NCBI GenBank assembly: GCA_033439765.1
Contig: JAULSN010000005.1
Coordinates: 3,177,001 to 3,241,000, forward strand
DNA from: Lasiosphaeria ovina
Lineage: Eukaryota > Ascomycota > Sordariomycetes > Sordariales > Lasiosphaeriaceae
Reading direction: 5' to 3'
DNA length: 64,000 nucleotides
This document shows, one piece after another, positions 10,600 through 20,379 of this stretch. The translations under genes and the position numbers were made by a program. Numbering within the stretch: the first letter of the stretch is position 1; each line of letters begins with the position of its first letter. The notes beneath the pieces are model-generated. The model had not been told where the DNA came from. It made no database searches and saw only the letters and a program-made list of their open reading frames with translations.

Positions 10600-10898
10600 T
10601 ATAGGAATAACCGATCAATTAGAGTTACGGAGGCTGAGGCGGCTCGGCGGGCCGCATAGCCCTAATTGGTCAGTCAGGAAGAATAGTAGGCCTGGCCCGG
10701 ACATACGGGTCACCTGCCCTAGCACGTGACCTTAGTATACACGGACCATCTACCCTATGGATAGCCCACTCCCCTAAAACCACCAAGCACCCTATAACCC
10801 TAGTAAATAGAATAAAGCAGAATATAACCATATCACCACCCTTACCTTTCGTAACGGTTATTATAGTAACTATTATAAATGACCTTATTATTCCAATA
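10600..10898 (+). repeat. Copia 5' LTR
   Basis: 299 bp, nearly collinear with 14160-14458. The differences are mainly transitions of RIP type. Confidence 0.9.
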
Positions 10899-13800
10899 CT
10901 AATTAGTGGTTGACCGACTAGGTTAACCGTAGAATAGTAAAGAGTCCGATAGCGGTAGTGATCGTGGTCCCTACGATCGCTGGATAGGAAGCGGTACGAA
11001 GGACTGTATTCGAGAGAGCACTGAATATATAGAAAGCTCAATTGAACGTAGGATTACGAGCGCGAGAGAGACTCTTCAACGTACGGGATAACCGAGACGA
11101 AGACCTCAAGGGTAGTCGAAAGAAAGGCCTTACGCCCTACTTGGCTATCTGCGTCCATTACGTAACCAACCCCCTCGCGAAGGATCTAACTAGCTAGAAA
11201 GAAAGGCTTGACCCTACTTAGCTGATCAAGGTCCCTCGATAAAGATAAGCACGATAACGAGCCTACGTACTAGCGCCCGCGTTATTAGTATTACCGACCC
11301 GACCTAGGAAGGGAAGGACTTCGACCCTATAGATGAATAATAGGCTACGCTAAAGAGGCTCAATACCTACCTAATCGACTATATCGAGATCTATAATAAC
11401 CAGGAACTACGAGACCATACCTTATTCGCAGCCTTCCGAACCGACTTCATCGACTAGACCGAAGCCCACTTTAAAACCCTCGATAAGACCCTCCGTACTA
11501 ACCTCAAATACTTCCTTAAAGATTATAGTATCTATATTAATAACGAAGGTATTATATTATAGTAGCTCTTTATACTAGCCTAGGGCAAGAAGGCCCCCGA
11601 GTGGCCAGAAGAGGAGGTTGAACTATATAGCGAGGAGAGAGGAATGAAGTTCCAATTAAAATAGAACCCGTACTTTTCGGGATTATTAGTAAACCCCGTG
11701 AGAACCTCGGTACCGTTGAAGAGCACCCCTAGGGCCTAGTTAAGCTTAATAACCCCGGCCCCCGTACGAGTAGGAACCAATAAGCTAAATACGATTGAGG
11801 AAGATAACCCCGATATACCTCTACTCGATATAGCTAATATACCTCTATACCTGAGTAACGCGGTACTACTACCGCTATCGCGAATACTAATAGACCTTAT
11901 AAAGGTATATACCGACGAAGATAAGTTTGGAGGCGAACGCTACGATATTTTGGACTCGAAAGTCAAGATCTTCGGAGCGTACTACCAGATTATCGGTATC
12001 CCTTAATAGCTATATATTACAAACCGCTCGACTGTGTGGGTCAAGGTTGTATCGTGCACAGGCACTGGGGGTCTGAGAAGTAGATATGGAGAATGAACAA
12101 AGGGCAAGCTCCTATTGCACGTGTAATACAGTCAAACTGGGTTTGCCACTCAAAGTGTATGAGTGCAGAGAATGTGTATTGCTTGCTTGAGGAACCAAGC
12201 AAGCTCTATCTAAGACCGTGGCTACGGTCATTGTATATATCTATCTTCAGTAGCCAATAAGAGCCCAGCTCTTACTTGCCCACCGTATAAAGATTGCCTG
12301 GTGCCGGGCAAGTCATCAGGAGCGGGCAACCATATGCCCGCTGCCAAGCAAGCTTCCTTCACCGGGCATACGCTGATTGGTGGGGCGGACCCACACCGGA
12401 TCCTCCCGCACGTGCAGGCTGCCCAGTATGTGACGGGATCCGTAACACTATACTATAAGGTGTACTTAGTTATACTTAAGGATAGAGCTAAATAGTTCTA
12501 TTTCGACCGGTTAATATAGGAGAACCTTACTTTTAACGAAATGATCAACCGAACCAGAGTATTCTTCCACTCTATAGAGGATCGTCAGATATACCTCTAA
12601 GAGTGGCGATCTACGACCTTCATTCGTATTATTAAAGAGAACCCCGATAAGGATCTGTCATAGTACTTTAATATCCTCGTTAATAAGCTATAGAAGATCT
12701 TTAAAGGACTCGTAGGTAGAACGCCCGTAGGTATATACCGAATAGATGAAGATCTGGCCGAATAACTACTTAACGTATATTAGGGTATTGAAGTATATAA
12801 GCTAGTATCGATAAAACCAGCTTCCACCTTTGAGAGCGTTATCTCCGATTTGAGGAACGCTATAGGTATATATATACGCTTTAAGAAGACTACCCTATAG
12901 TAGTATAACGTTAACGAGGAAGACTTAGGTTAATATTAGGTTAATTAACGATATGAAGGCGGACGGTCTAGTAGAGGAGGCTCCTAAGCAAGCTCTTGGA
13001 GCGGTGGATTATATAATGGACTACGTAATAACGGCCCCCGTAGACTATTTAACAACAGTAACAAGAAGTGCTTCGTATACGGAAAACAGGGCTATTAGTC
13101 GAAAAAGCACCCGATCTCTGAACGCCGATCAAGGCACAACCAGTGGCGACGATATATGCAGACTGACGATACGATCGGCCTCACTGATGCAGGGTTTGAA
13201 GCCCTAGAGGAGCAGATGATTGAGGAAGCCAAGTTCATAGCCAAACCGAAATAGAAATTGACCCCGGCTAACCCGCTCGTATTCAACGGATGTATCTTAA
13301 CCTTCCAAGAGGACGGTACACTGGCCCTAAAGCAGAAGAAGTAGGGCGAGAAGCTCATGATCGCGACCAACGCTCAGGAATACGTCGAATAGCGGGCACG
13401 CGGTACCTACATCGCTTCGACCTATCAGCCTGAAGCCGCGTTCGACCTATCAGCTATAGCACAGTATAAAGAACTAACAAAAGAAGATATCGCCAGGATG
13501 AATAAGCGTATCAAATGGTAGATAGAGTACGTTGACCGAGGTATTAACTATATCCCCCTCAACCTACCTACGGCTAGGCTATTTATCTATATAGACGCGT
13601 TATTCACTAATAATAAGGACTTGAGCTTACAAATCGGATACGTAATCTTCCTAGCGAACGAAGAGATAGATAAAGGAAGCTTCATTATAATAAGGAACCT
13701 AATCTACTAGTCATCTACCAAATATAAGCGGATTATACGAAGCATCCTAGCCTTAGAGATCTACGCTATGGCTAACGGCGTTAATATAGGCATTTGTTTC

Positions 13801-14159
13801 AACGTAATGATTAATATAATCCTGGCTAAGCTAGGCATCCCGAATATCCCGATGATCGTATACACCGACTCTTTCTCGCTCTACGAATACTTGGTCAAAC
13901 TAGGCATAACGAAGGAAAAGCGGCTTATGATCGACATTATGAGTATGAGGCAGTCATACGAGAAGTAGGAGATCTTCGAAGTCCGATAGATCAACGGAAA
14001 CGATAACCCGGCCGATACGATAACGAAGTCATTACCTAATATAGCCCTATAGGCCCTTATTAATAATAATACGTTAACGATCAGGATTCAGGCTTCCGTA
14101 AAGCGGAATAAGAAGGACCATAGCGAGTAGGATCTTATAGAGGAAGAAAAGACTGCCAG
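10899..14159 (+). pseudogene. Copia gag-pol remnant
   Basis: On the + strand, gag-like sequence (DYIEIYNNQELRDHTLFAAF, from about 11370) is split by a solo LTR and resumes after 12448. A decayed zinc knuckle follows (KKCFVYGKQGY.SKKHP; family CxxCxxxGCWSxxHP) near 13055-13110. Then comes the RT/RNase H end, about 13200-14080: RLFIYIDALFTNN, YTDSFSLYEYLVKLG, ITKEKRLMIDIMSMRQSYEK, NGNDNPADTITKSLPN. This is the Ty1-type RNase H. No protease, integrase or RT palm (YVDD) region could be found between them, so this copy is internally deleted. Many in-frame TAG stops. It would have depended on a full-length relative for movement. Confidence 0.8.
12015..12447 (-). mobile_element. Solo LTR of the chromodomain Gypsy family, TSD CTATA
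   Basis: A 433-bp LTR in the orientation opposite to its coding sense, starting TATTACAAACC and ending CCGTAACA. It is flanked by the perfect 5-bp duplication CTATA (12010-12014 and 12448-12452). It matches the LTR at 18433-18865 in length and sequence, but retains CpA/TpG dinucleotides and so is far less RIPed than the other copies. It formed by LTR-LTR recombination after insertion into the Copia element. Confidence 0.9.
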
Positions 14160-14458
14160 TATAGGAATAACCGATCAATTAGAGTTACGGAGGCTGAGGC
14201 GGCTCGGCGGGCCGTATAGCCCTGATTAGTTAGTTAGGAAGAATAGTAGGCCTGGCCCGGACACACGGGTTACCTACCCTAGCACGTGACCTTAGTATGT
14301 ACGGACCATCCACCCTATGGACAGCCCACTCCCCCAAAACCACTAAGCACCCTATAACCCTAGTGAATAGAATAGAGTAGAATACAACCACATCACCACC
14401 CCTACCTTTCGCAACGGTTACTATAGTGACTATTATGAATGACCTTATCATTCTAATA
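14160..14458 (+). repeat. Copia 3' LTR
   Basis: 299-bp direct copy of 10600-10898, followed by the GTATA duplication. Confidence 0.9.
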
Positions 14459-14463
14459 GTATA

Positions 14464-15237
14464 TATATAAGTAGAATATAACGCGGCTGTATTCGAGGTT
14501 ATACTTCTTACTCTAGCCGAGTAATTAAGGCGGTAGAATATTATAATAAAGCTAGTTACTTCTCTCTCGACTACCTTCGCTATAGTATATTATACGGTAT
14601 ATACCTAATTAAGAAGGTCGTCGCTAACGAAAAGACTAAGGCCATCTTCATCTATAGGGTAATCCAGTATACCGCCTCTTTCTATTATAATCTTCTTCAT
14701 AAGGACTGTAGGTGGCGGTGCCGGCGGAGGTCCTTTAAGGCTCTAAAGGAATGGAGTTTTATACTACTATACCGTATAATTAATCCGAAGGTTGATCGAT
14801 ACCGGGAAGTTATATATAGGAAGAGTATTACTACCGGTAAAGGTAATATCGTTATCGTTAGCCTGCTCGGTATCGGTGGCCTGCTCTATATCGGTAGTAT
14901 ATTCGGCATCGGTGGCCTGCTCGGTATCGGTGGAATCGGCCACTTCGGGGGTGGGCTTCTTCTTCGCGGGCTTCTTCTTCGGGGCCGGGTTGGCCTTCGT
15001 CTTCTTAACGGCAGCAGCAGCGGCCTTTGTAGTAGGCTTCTTCGCTCGTATTCTTCGAGGCTCCGTGATAGCGTCGTCAATACTGCTTTGTGTAGGAGCC
15101 CGGCGCCGTTTGGTGGCTTTGGGAGGTATCGGAAGGTCGAATTTGACGGTGGTCCGGAGGACTCGGCGCTCGTAGTGTACGATTTTCGGGCGGCTTGGTA
15201 TACCTGGATGCTTCAAAATAGACTTGAGCACTGCCAT
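14464..15237 (-). pseudogene. Second ORF of the mariner-like element, N-terminal part (basic, Lys/Ala-rich)
   Basis: Starts at ATG 15235-15237 and stays open for 156 codons (MAVLKSILKHPGIPSRPKIV, then VLRTTVKFDLPIPPK, then KKTKANPAPKKKPAKKKP, then acidic DTEQATD repeats). After TAG TAG (probably Gln codons changed by RIP) the same frame runs on with MKKIIIERGGILDYPIDEDG and ARVRSITSN up to the Copia insertion. The Lys/Ala/Pro block resembles histone H1-like or AT-hook-like DNA-binding tails. This is a composition argument, not a family assignment. It ends 84 bp from the right inverted repeat and is transcribed towards the transposase. Confidence 0.55.
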
Positions 15238-15320
15238 GCATGAATAATAACAAATCTATTATATATATAGCTATTTTAAACTATGGAAGGCTTCAAAATG
15301 TAATATATTGGAATATTGAT

Positions 15321-15392
15321 ATCGTGGCCCGGTGCAAATATTGCCTCTCTAGCGCCAAAAGTGGATCGTAAACTGGCGTTTGCAAGGCATAG
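15321..15392 (-). repeat. Right terminal inverted repeat of the mariner-like element
   Basis: Reverse complement of the left end, ending GCAAGGCATAG and followed by TA at 15393-15394. Confidence 0.9.
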
Positions 15393-15783
15393 TATGACCC
15401 CACCAAGGATCCCAAAACCAGGATCCTGGGTGGGTCTGCACGCTCAGCCACACCAATCCCGCCACCTAGGCGCGAAATGGTGCGCATGAGGCAAGGTACG
15501 GGCATCCCCGACTGATCACACCGAGCAGCCATAGGGCCATTGCTTTAGTCCCTATAAAGGTAAACAACAGGTGTAACTCCTGCGACATACCCCGGCTCTG
15601 TAACGTGGAGGAAAAGACCCCCTCATCCAGGCCACTGGATGGTAAAACAGCAGTTCCAATCTCGTGAGGCCTTCGACCCGGCCCGCGGTTTCGATCCATA
15701 TACATGCACCGCGAGCAAGGCGGGAATGAAAGCGCCTTCAAGGATCGTGTGTATTCGCCGTCTGTAGTACCTATATAACCTCA
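15393..15783. other. Intergenic, no gene recognised
   Basis: Single-copy-looking sequence between the mariner-like element and the next gene. Only short, unconvincing ORFs. Confidence 0.4.
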
Positions 15784-16853
15784 TTACGCGGTATCTTCCC
15801 CAGTAGTGCCTTCTATATAAGTCGTGCGATGTAAAATAACGCATATACAAATATCACGAGGGTACGCCTCCTCTCTAAGGAAGACCTGCTCCCCCGCCTC
15901 AAGGAAGATCATTTCACCCACTCGACAGTTGAATATCGAATCAGTAGCGATAGGACCAGCTATCGGAGACCTAATGATACCTTCCGAGGGGGGCTCTTCC
16001 GACACTCTGATCCCTTCTGGGATAATTCCGTTCGCGTTTTGGATAGTTCCTCCGCCCCCCTTTGGTTGAGGTCTCCATTGCTTACGTGTTAGAGGAGTTC
16101 GAAGATATTTTCGGCCGCCCTTCAGATTCCCGCGCGTGGCTGTGGGAGGTTCCGCGTCTTTTTGATCTGCTTGTGTACAAATCCCCAGCCAGGTTCTTTA
16201 GCTCTTCTCTCATACGCTCGCGCATTTGCCTACACCGTCTTTTATGGCTGATTTCGTTGGAGCATTTGTGATTCAGGAACTTTTTCGCTTTAGTGAAAGA
16301 TATGTTGCAGCAGGTCTCGTCAATGGGGTAATCTGTGCGCTGAAGTGAGCCATCCCATCTGAAGCTACCGGAGGATTGGAGCCATACGTAAGGCATAATG
16401 CCGTAACAGGTCTGGGCCATAGGGGCGAGATGGAGGCACCGACTACTTCATCCACATTATCACCCCCACCGTCCACGGTGAGCTTGATTTCCGCACCGGG
16501 GGCCGCTTCCTTGGTATTGGGCTCGCCCTCATTACATCCACCTTCGTCCTCCCCAACAACCAGGGTGTGCTCAACCTTAGGTCATCATGATACTTCTTGC
16601 ACAGATCGTCATCCTCGGAGCCACCTTCGTCAAAGTTGAGAAGAGGGCGCTTGCCCTCTGCTACCGTAGTAGTGGCGCTCGTTGTTATCTCCTGCTGCTG
16701 CTCGCCATGCGCCCACTGGAACGAGCCTCCTTGGAGGACATACTCGGCAAGGCAGTGGCAGTCAATAATGTAGGAGGAGCCTTTCTTGTCGTCCTGGCGT
16801 TCTTGGAAACAGCCGGTTCCGCACGACGAACGAATAGTAAAGAGTTAAAATAA
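15784..16853 (-). pseudogene. Unidentified spliced Cys-containing gene, possibly frameshifted
   Basis: Protein-like segments on the minus strand follow in order: SCGTGCFQERQDDKKGSSYI with IIDCHCLAEYVLQGGSFQWA (from about 16830), then LNFDEGGSEDDDLCKKYHDD. In another frame KVEHTLVVGEDEGGCNEG follows, then CYGIMPYVWLQSSGSFRWDG and TDYPIDETCCN (16420-16280). A good intron (GTAAGC at about 16074, CAG near 16003) joins the 16420-16082 segment in frame to the last exon, VSEEPPSEGIIRSPIAGPIA to a stop at 15784. The frame changes near 16580 and 16470 need either very short introns or indels, so the gene may be decayed. Paired Cys residues suggest a secreted or disulfide-bonded protein, which is inference. 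The family is not recognised. Confidence 0.4.
16526..16578. repeat. 53-bp block repeated at 2167-2219
   Basis: 50 of 53 positions identical to 2167-2219. Here the block lies inside the unidentified minus-strand gene. Confidence 0.75.
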
Positions 16854-16860
16854 GCTACCT

Positions 16861-17240
16861 GGCAAGTCAGGAAGGGGTCGCTGAACGGTGCCTCCGACAG
16901 CCCTGCGGGGGCGCCTGCGGCGGGCAGCTCGCTGCGCTCGGTATTCCGCGGCTTAAGGAATCCGAGGATTATCCGATCGACCAGTCCCTATCCTGTATTT
17001 TGATACGGACGTAAACTGGCCAATTAGCGTTCGAAAAACATTCGGCACCCTCACGGTATATAGAATACAGCCTCTCTACGCCACCTCCGGCTCGCAAGCT
17101 CGCCTACGGTGGCTCCGTTCAGCTGAATAATGCGGTGTGAAATCTAGCCTTAGCGTTGAAGTTGATCTGGGCCTTAACTTCGGCGTTGATATTACAATAA
17201 GGTGGATTGACTTTGGCGTTAATATGGATAATAGCGTTGG
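16861..17240. other. Intergenic, left flank of the Gypsy nest
   Basis: No gene recognised. RIP-type composition appears in the last 100 bp as the retroelement nest begins. Confidence 0.4.
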
Positions 17241-17803
17241 TATTACAAACCGCTCGACTATGTAGGTTAAGGTTGTATCGTATACAGGCACTAGGGGTCT
17301 GAGAAGTAGATATAAAAAATGAATAAAGGGCAAGCTCCTATTATACGGGTAATATAGTTAAACTGGGTTTGCTACTTAAAGTATATAAGTATAGAGAATA
17401 TATATTACTTACTTAAGGAACTAAGTAAGCTCTATCTAAGACCGTGATCACGGTTATCGTATATATCTATCTTTAGTAGCTAATAAGAGCCCAGCTCTTA
17501 CTTACCCACCGTATCGGTATTACCCAGTACTAAGTAGTACTAGGTAGTCGGGCAACCGCTTACCCGGTGTTAAGTAATACCCTCCTACTAGGTATATCTT
17601 AATTAGTCGGGTAACTACGCGCCCGGCGCTAGCTAAGCTTTCCTCGCCGGGTAGACGCTAATTAGTAGGGCGGGTCCTATACCGGACCTCCCCGTATATA
17701 TAGGCTACCTAGTATAGGACGGGATCCGTAATACGATACCCCTCCTCTAAGGTTAGCGCCCCGATAACTAACGCTTCTTTCCTTAGCTAGCCGCTAACCC
17801 TAG
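17241..17803 (-). mobile_element. Gypsy fragment E: 493-bp LTR plus 70 bp of interior
   Basis: The LTR (17241-17733, TATTACAAACC to CCGTAATA) is the 493-bp form, same family as element A and same orientation (coding on -). It is followed by interior sequence matching 19365-19435 of A. The element is then cut off by an unrelated Gypsy fragment (F). Left flank GTTGG has no partner, so no target duplication can be shown. Confidence 0.8.
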
Positions 17804-18432
17804 TAGGTATCACCGCACAGTCGATTTAATAAGACAGGGCTGTACCAATTATCGCTATATTCGTAGAATCTAAAGCTAAGGAAAGAAAAAGAAAAGAAAG
17901 TTCCAAAAGGCTACGCGGTACGTGGAGAAGTGGGCTAGGTTTTGTGGGTCACGTAGTAGGACTTGGCACGGGCTACTAATAGCGGGGTTACTTAGTCAGC
18001 TCGAGTCGTATAGCGTACGATCGATTAGGGCCACCCAAATATCCTTCATACTTACCGTAATACTACCCCCGGGTTAGAAAAAAGCTTCGCCTCGAAGCTT
18101 AACCCCCCTAGCTTATCGACGTCGGGTTATCCTACGTAGCGGATGGCCTTTTACTATAGGTTTATTATCGTCTTAGTATAGTTCTTCGAACCTATCCCCC
18201 TTAGCTACTTATAGCTACTTATCGAGCCGTACGGGCGGTCCGGCTTTATCGGGGTAGGTATTATAATATTCCTTTAGGAGAATTAGGGAGTTCTTAAAGT
18301 CTTCAGCGTAATACTAGGTGGCGTCGGGAGCCTACCCGCGCTATTGAACTTAGTACTAGAGTTTTCTATAGTACGACCGCGATATTAATACCTATTCTAC
18401 GATCTATTCTTACTTATTATTAATCGTCTCTC
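17804..18432 (-). mobile_element. Gypsy fragment F, related to element D
   Basis: An LTR-like region (about 17804-18065) shares the purine-rich block (GCTAAGGAAAGAAAAAG) and general layout of D's LTR. It is followed by a C-rich tract (polypurine tract on the coding strand) and by sequence aligning with D's integrase-side interior (27150-27310). It is truncated by the LTR of element C. The ends are approximate. Confidence 0.55.
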
Positions 18433-18865
18433 TATTACGGATCCCGTCATATACTGGGCAGCCTGCACGTGCGGGAGGGTCCGGTGTGGGTCCGCCCCAC
18501 CAATCAGCGTATACCCGGTGAAGGAAGCTTGCTTAGTAGCGGGCACTTAGTTACCCGCTCCTATTGTCCTGCCCGGCACCGGGCAACCTTTATAAGGTAA
18601 GCGAGTAAGAGCTAGGCTCTTATTAGCTACTGAAGATAGATATATACGATAACCGTAGCTACGGTCTTAGATAGAGCTTGCTTGGTTCCTCAAGTAAGTA
18701 ATATACATTCTCTATACTTATACACTTTAAGTGGTAAACCCAGTTTGACTATATTACCCGTATAATAGGAGCTTGCCCTTTATTCATTCTTCATATCTAC
18801 TTCTTAGACCCCTAGTGCCTATATACGATATAACCTTGACCTATATAGTAGAGCGGTTTATAATA
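18433..18865 (+). repeat. 5' LTR of Gypsy element C
   Basis: 433-bp LTR, TATTACGG to TTTATAATA (RIPed TGTTAC..GTAACA), coding sense +. After it come 6 bp of C interior, then element A with its duplication ATTAC. C resumes at 33601. Confidence 0.88.
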
Positions 18866-18871
18866 TATTAC

Positions 18872-19364
18872 TATTATAAACCGCTCGACTATGTGGGTCA
18901 AGGTTATATCGTACATAGGCACTGGGGGTCTAAGATATGGATATGAAGAATGAACAAAGGGTAAGCTCCTATTATACGGGTAATATAGTCAAACTGGGTT
19001 TACCACTTAAAGTATATAAGTATAGAGAATATATATTGCTTACTTGGAGAACTAAGTAAGCTCTATCTAAGACCGTAGTTACGGTTATCGTATATATCTA
19101 TCTATAGTAACTAATAAGAGCCTAGCTCTTACTTACCTACCGTACCGGTATTACCCACTACTAAGCAGTACCCTATAGTCGGGCAACCGTTTACCCGGTA
19201 CTAAGTAATACCTTCCTACCGGGCATATCCTAATTGGCCGGGCAACTATACGCCCGGCGCTTGCCAAGCTTTCCTCGCCGGGCAGATACTAATTAGTAGG
19301 GCGGGTCCCGCACCGGACCCTCCCGTACGTACAGGCTACCTAGTATATGACGGGATCCGTAATA
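18872..19364 (-). repeat. Left (3') LTR of element A
   Basis: 493 bp, TATTATAAACC to CCGTAATA, preceded by ATTAC. Confidence 0.92.
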
Positions 19365-19572
19365 CGATGCCCCTCCTCTAAGGTTAGCGCCCCGATAACT
19401 AACGCTTCTTTCCTTAGCTAGACGCTAACCCTAGTAGGTCCTTCTTTTCCCTCCTATATTATCCGTAACCATATCCGCTAATCGTATCTCGAAACGTAAG
19501 GTAATTACTCCGCGTACCTTATCCGATCGCCGTATCGATTCTACCGACTATACCGATCTTTTTGGCTCCAAA

Positions 19573-20070
19573 ATGCCTACCTACTCTCGTTATGAGCGCC
19601 TTCACCTTACCGATTGCCGCTTATCGTCGCGTAGTAAATTCTATAACTATTATCTACGTTCGGGCGCTAAGTAGTGTAACGTATTGGGCGTTAATCCGGC
19701 TATTCTTCGTAGCCTACTCGATAAGAAACGCCGCCTTGATTCCGAAAAGAAAGAGACTTTCTCCTAGCTTCTTCGCCTTAACTCTAAGCTCCTCCGGCTT
19801 GAGACCTAGTTACGCGCTCTCGAAGCGCGCGCCGAGACCGCCTTTTCGCGCGAGTTCGCCCTTATTAAGGAGGAGGAGTAACTTACTCCTTCCGTCCCTT
19901 CTCTCGGCGAGCTCGATCCTTCCCTCTAGGCTAGGTTTTCGCCCACGCCTTCCTTCCTTAATTAGACCGGCGATATACCCTAATTAACTAAGTCCCTATA
20001 GGCACCTACCGCGAGTCCTCCGGCTAGGCCTTAATATAGCGCGTTACGCGGAGTAGTTCTTAATAATTGA
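19573..20070 (+). pseudogene. Antisense accessory ORF of Gypsy A (coiled-coil)
   Basis: ATG at 19573 opens a 166-codon frame to TGA 20068-20070, antisense to pol. It is interrupted only by TAG/TAA codons where Gln fits (GAK*CN, FS*LL, ET*LR, EEE*LT, SL*AR, LN*TG). The product starts MPTYSRYERLHLTDCRLSSR and has a strong heptad-like coiled coil (LLDKKRRLDSEKKETF, LLRLNSKLLRLET), then a Pro/Ser-rich tail. Element B carries the same ORF with identical length (42230-42727, minus strand). At one of these positions B still has CAA where A has TAA, which supports Gln-to-stop RIP. Function unknown; no domain recognised. It may be a captured host gene or a transposon accessory protein. Confidence 0.6.
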
Positions 20071-20073
20071 GTA

Positions 20074-20183
20074 GGGTCGCTAGTCTAGTAGTATAACGTA
20101 TTGCCGCGTATCTCGCTAGCCGGAAATGGCCTTGGCCATTCCGGTTAGTGGGAGCTAGTACGAGGTCGTAGGTTACGCGATCT
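20074..20183 (+). ncRNA. tRNA-like sequence in Gypsy A, damaged
   Basis: The 5' strand GGGTCGC can pair, with wobbles, with 3' GCGATCT. A D-arm-like TAGTCTAGTAGTAT follows the first. The middle holds a strong hairpin CCGGAAATGGCC-TT-GGCCATTCCGG. The T arm has lost about 9 bp compared with element B. A run of five T follows, as in Pol III terminators. It lies 3 bp after the antisense ORF and in the same direction. Probably a tRNA-derived pseudogene with a long anticodon-loop insert. Confidence 0.4.
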
Positions 20184-20379
20184 ATTATTTTTGCATTTTT
20201 CTAGATCGTCCTTAGCGCCTTAGAGCTGCCTATATAGGCTCCCTAGGCCGGTCTAGATTTCGTTAATAGAATTCTTAGATCTTCTCTAGGTAGTTTAGAA
20301 ATGAAACTAGTTCCTACGAGTTCTCCTTATTTCTATAATCGAACTATTTAATTAGGTATTAGAGCTCTCCTTTTACGAT

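Larger units (their letters stand above)
10600..14458 (+). mobile_element. Ty1/Copia retrotransposon, truncated, with TSD GTATA
   Basis: Two 299-bp direct LTRs (10600-10898 and 14160-14458) enclose about 3.26 kb. Both start TATAGGAATAA and end TTCCAATA or TTCTAATA, the RIPed form of TG..CA. A perfect 5-bp duplication GTATA lies at 10595-10599 and 14459-14463. The interior encodes a Copia gag with zinc knuckle and a Copia RT/RNase H end on +, but integrase and most of RT are missing. A solo Gypsy LTR interrupts it. Confidence 0.9.
7591..15392 (+). mobile_element. Tc1/mariner-like DNA transposon with nested insertions
   Basis: Bounded by inverted repeats 7591-7663 and 15321-15392 and flanked on both sides by TA (7589-7590 and 15393-15394), the canonical Tc1/mariner duplication. 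It contains a transposase on + and a long second ORF on -, convergent with it. A Copia element (10600-14458) is inserted in the second ORF. Without that insert the element is about 3.9 kb, long for this superfamily. The interior is heavily RIPed, while the ends are much less so. It is almost certainly immobile. Confidence 0.88.

Noticed and set aside
19562..19987. 141-codon open + frame without stops in element A
   Set aside because: It is a different frame from the conserved antisense ORF. The frame starting at 19573 matches element B at protein level, whereas this one is open only by chance.
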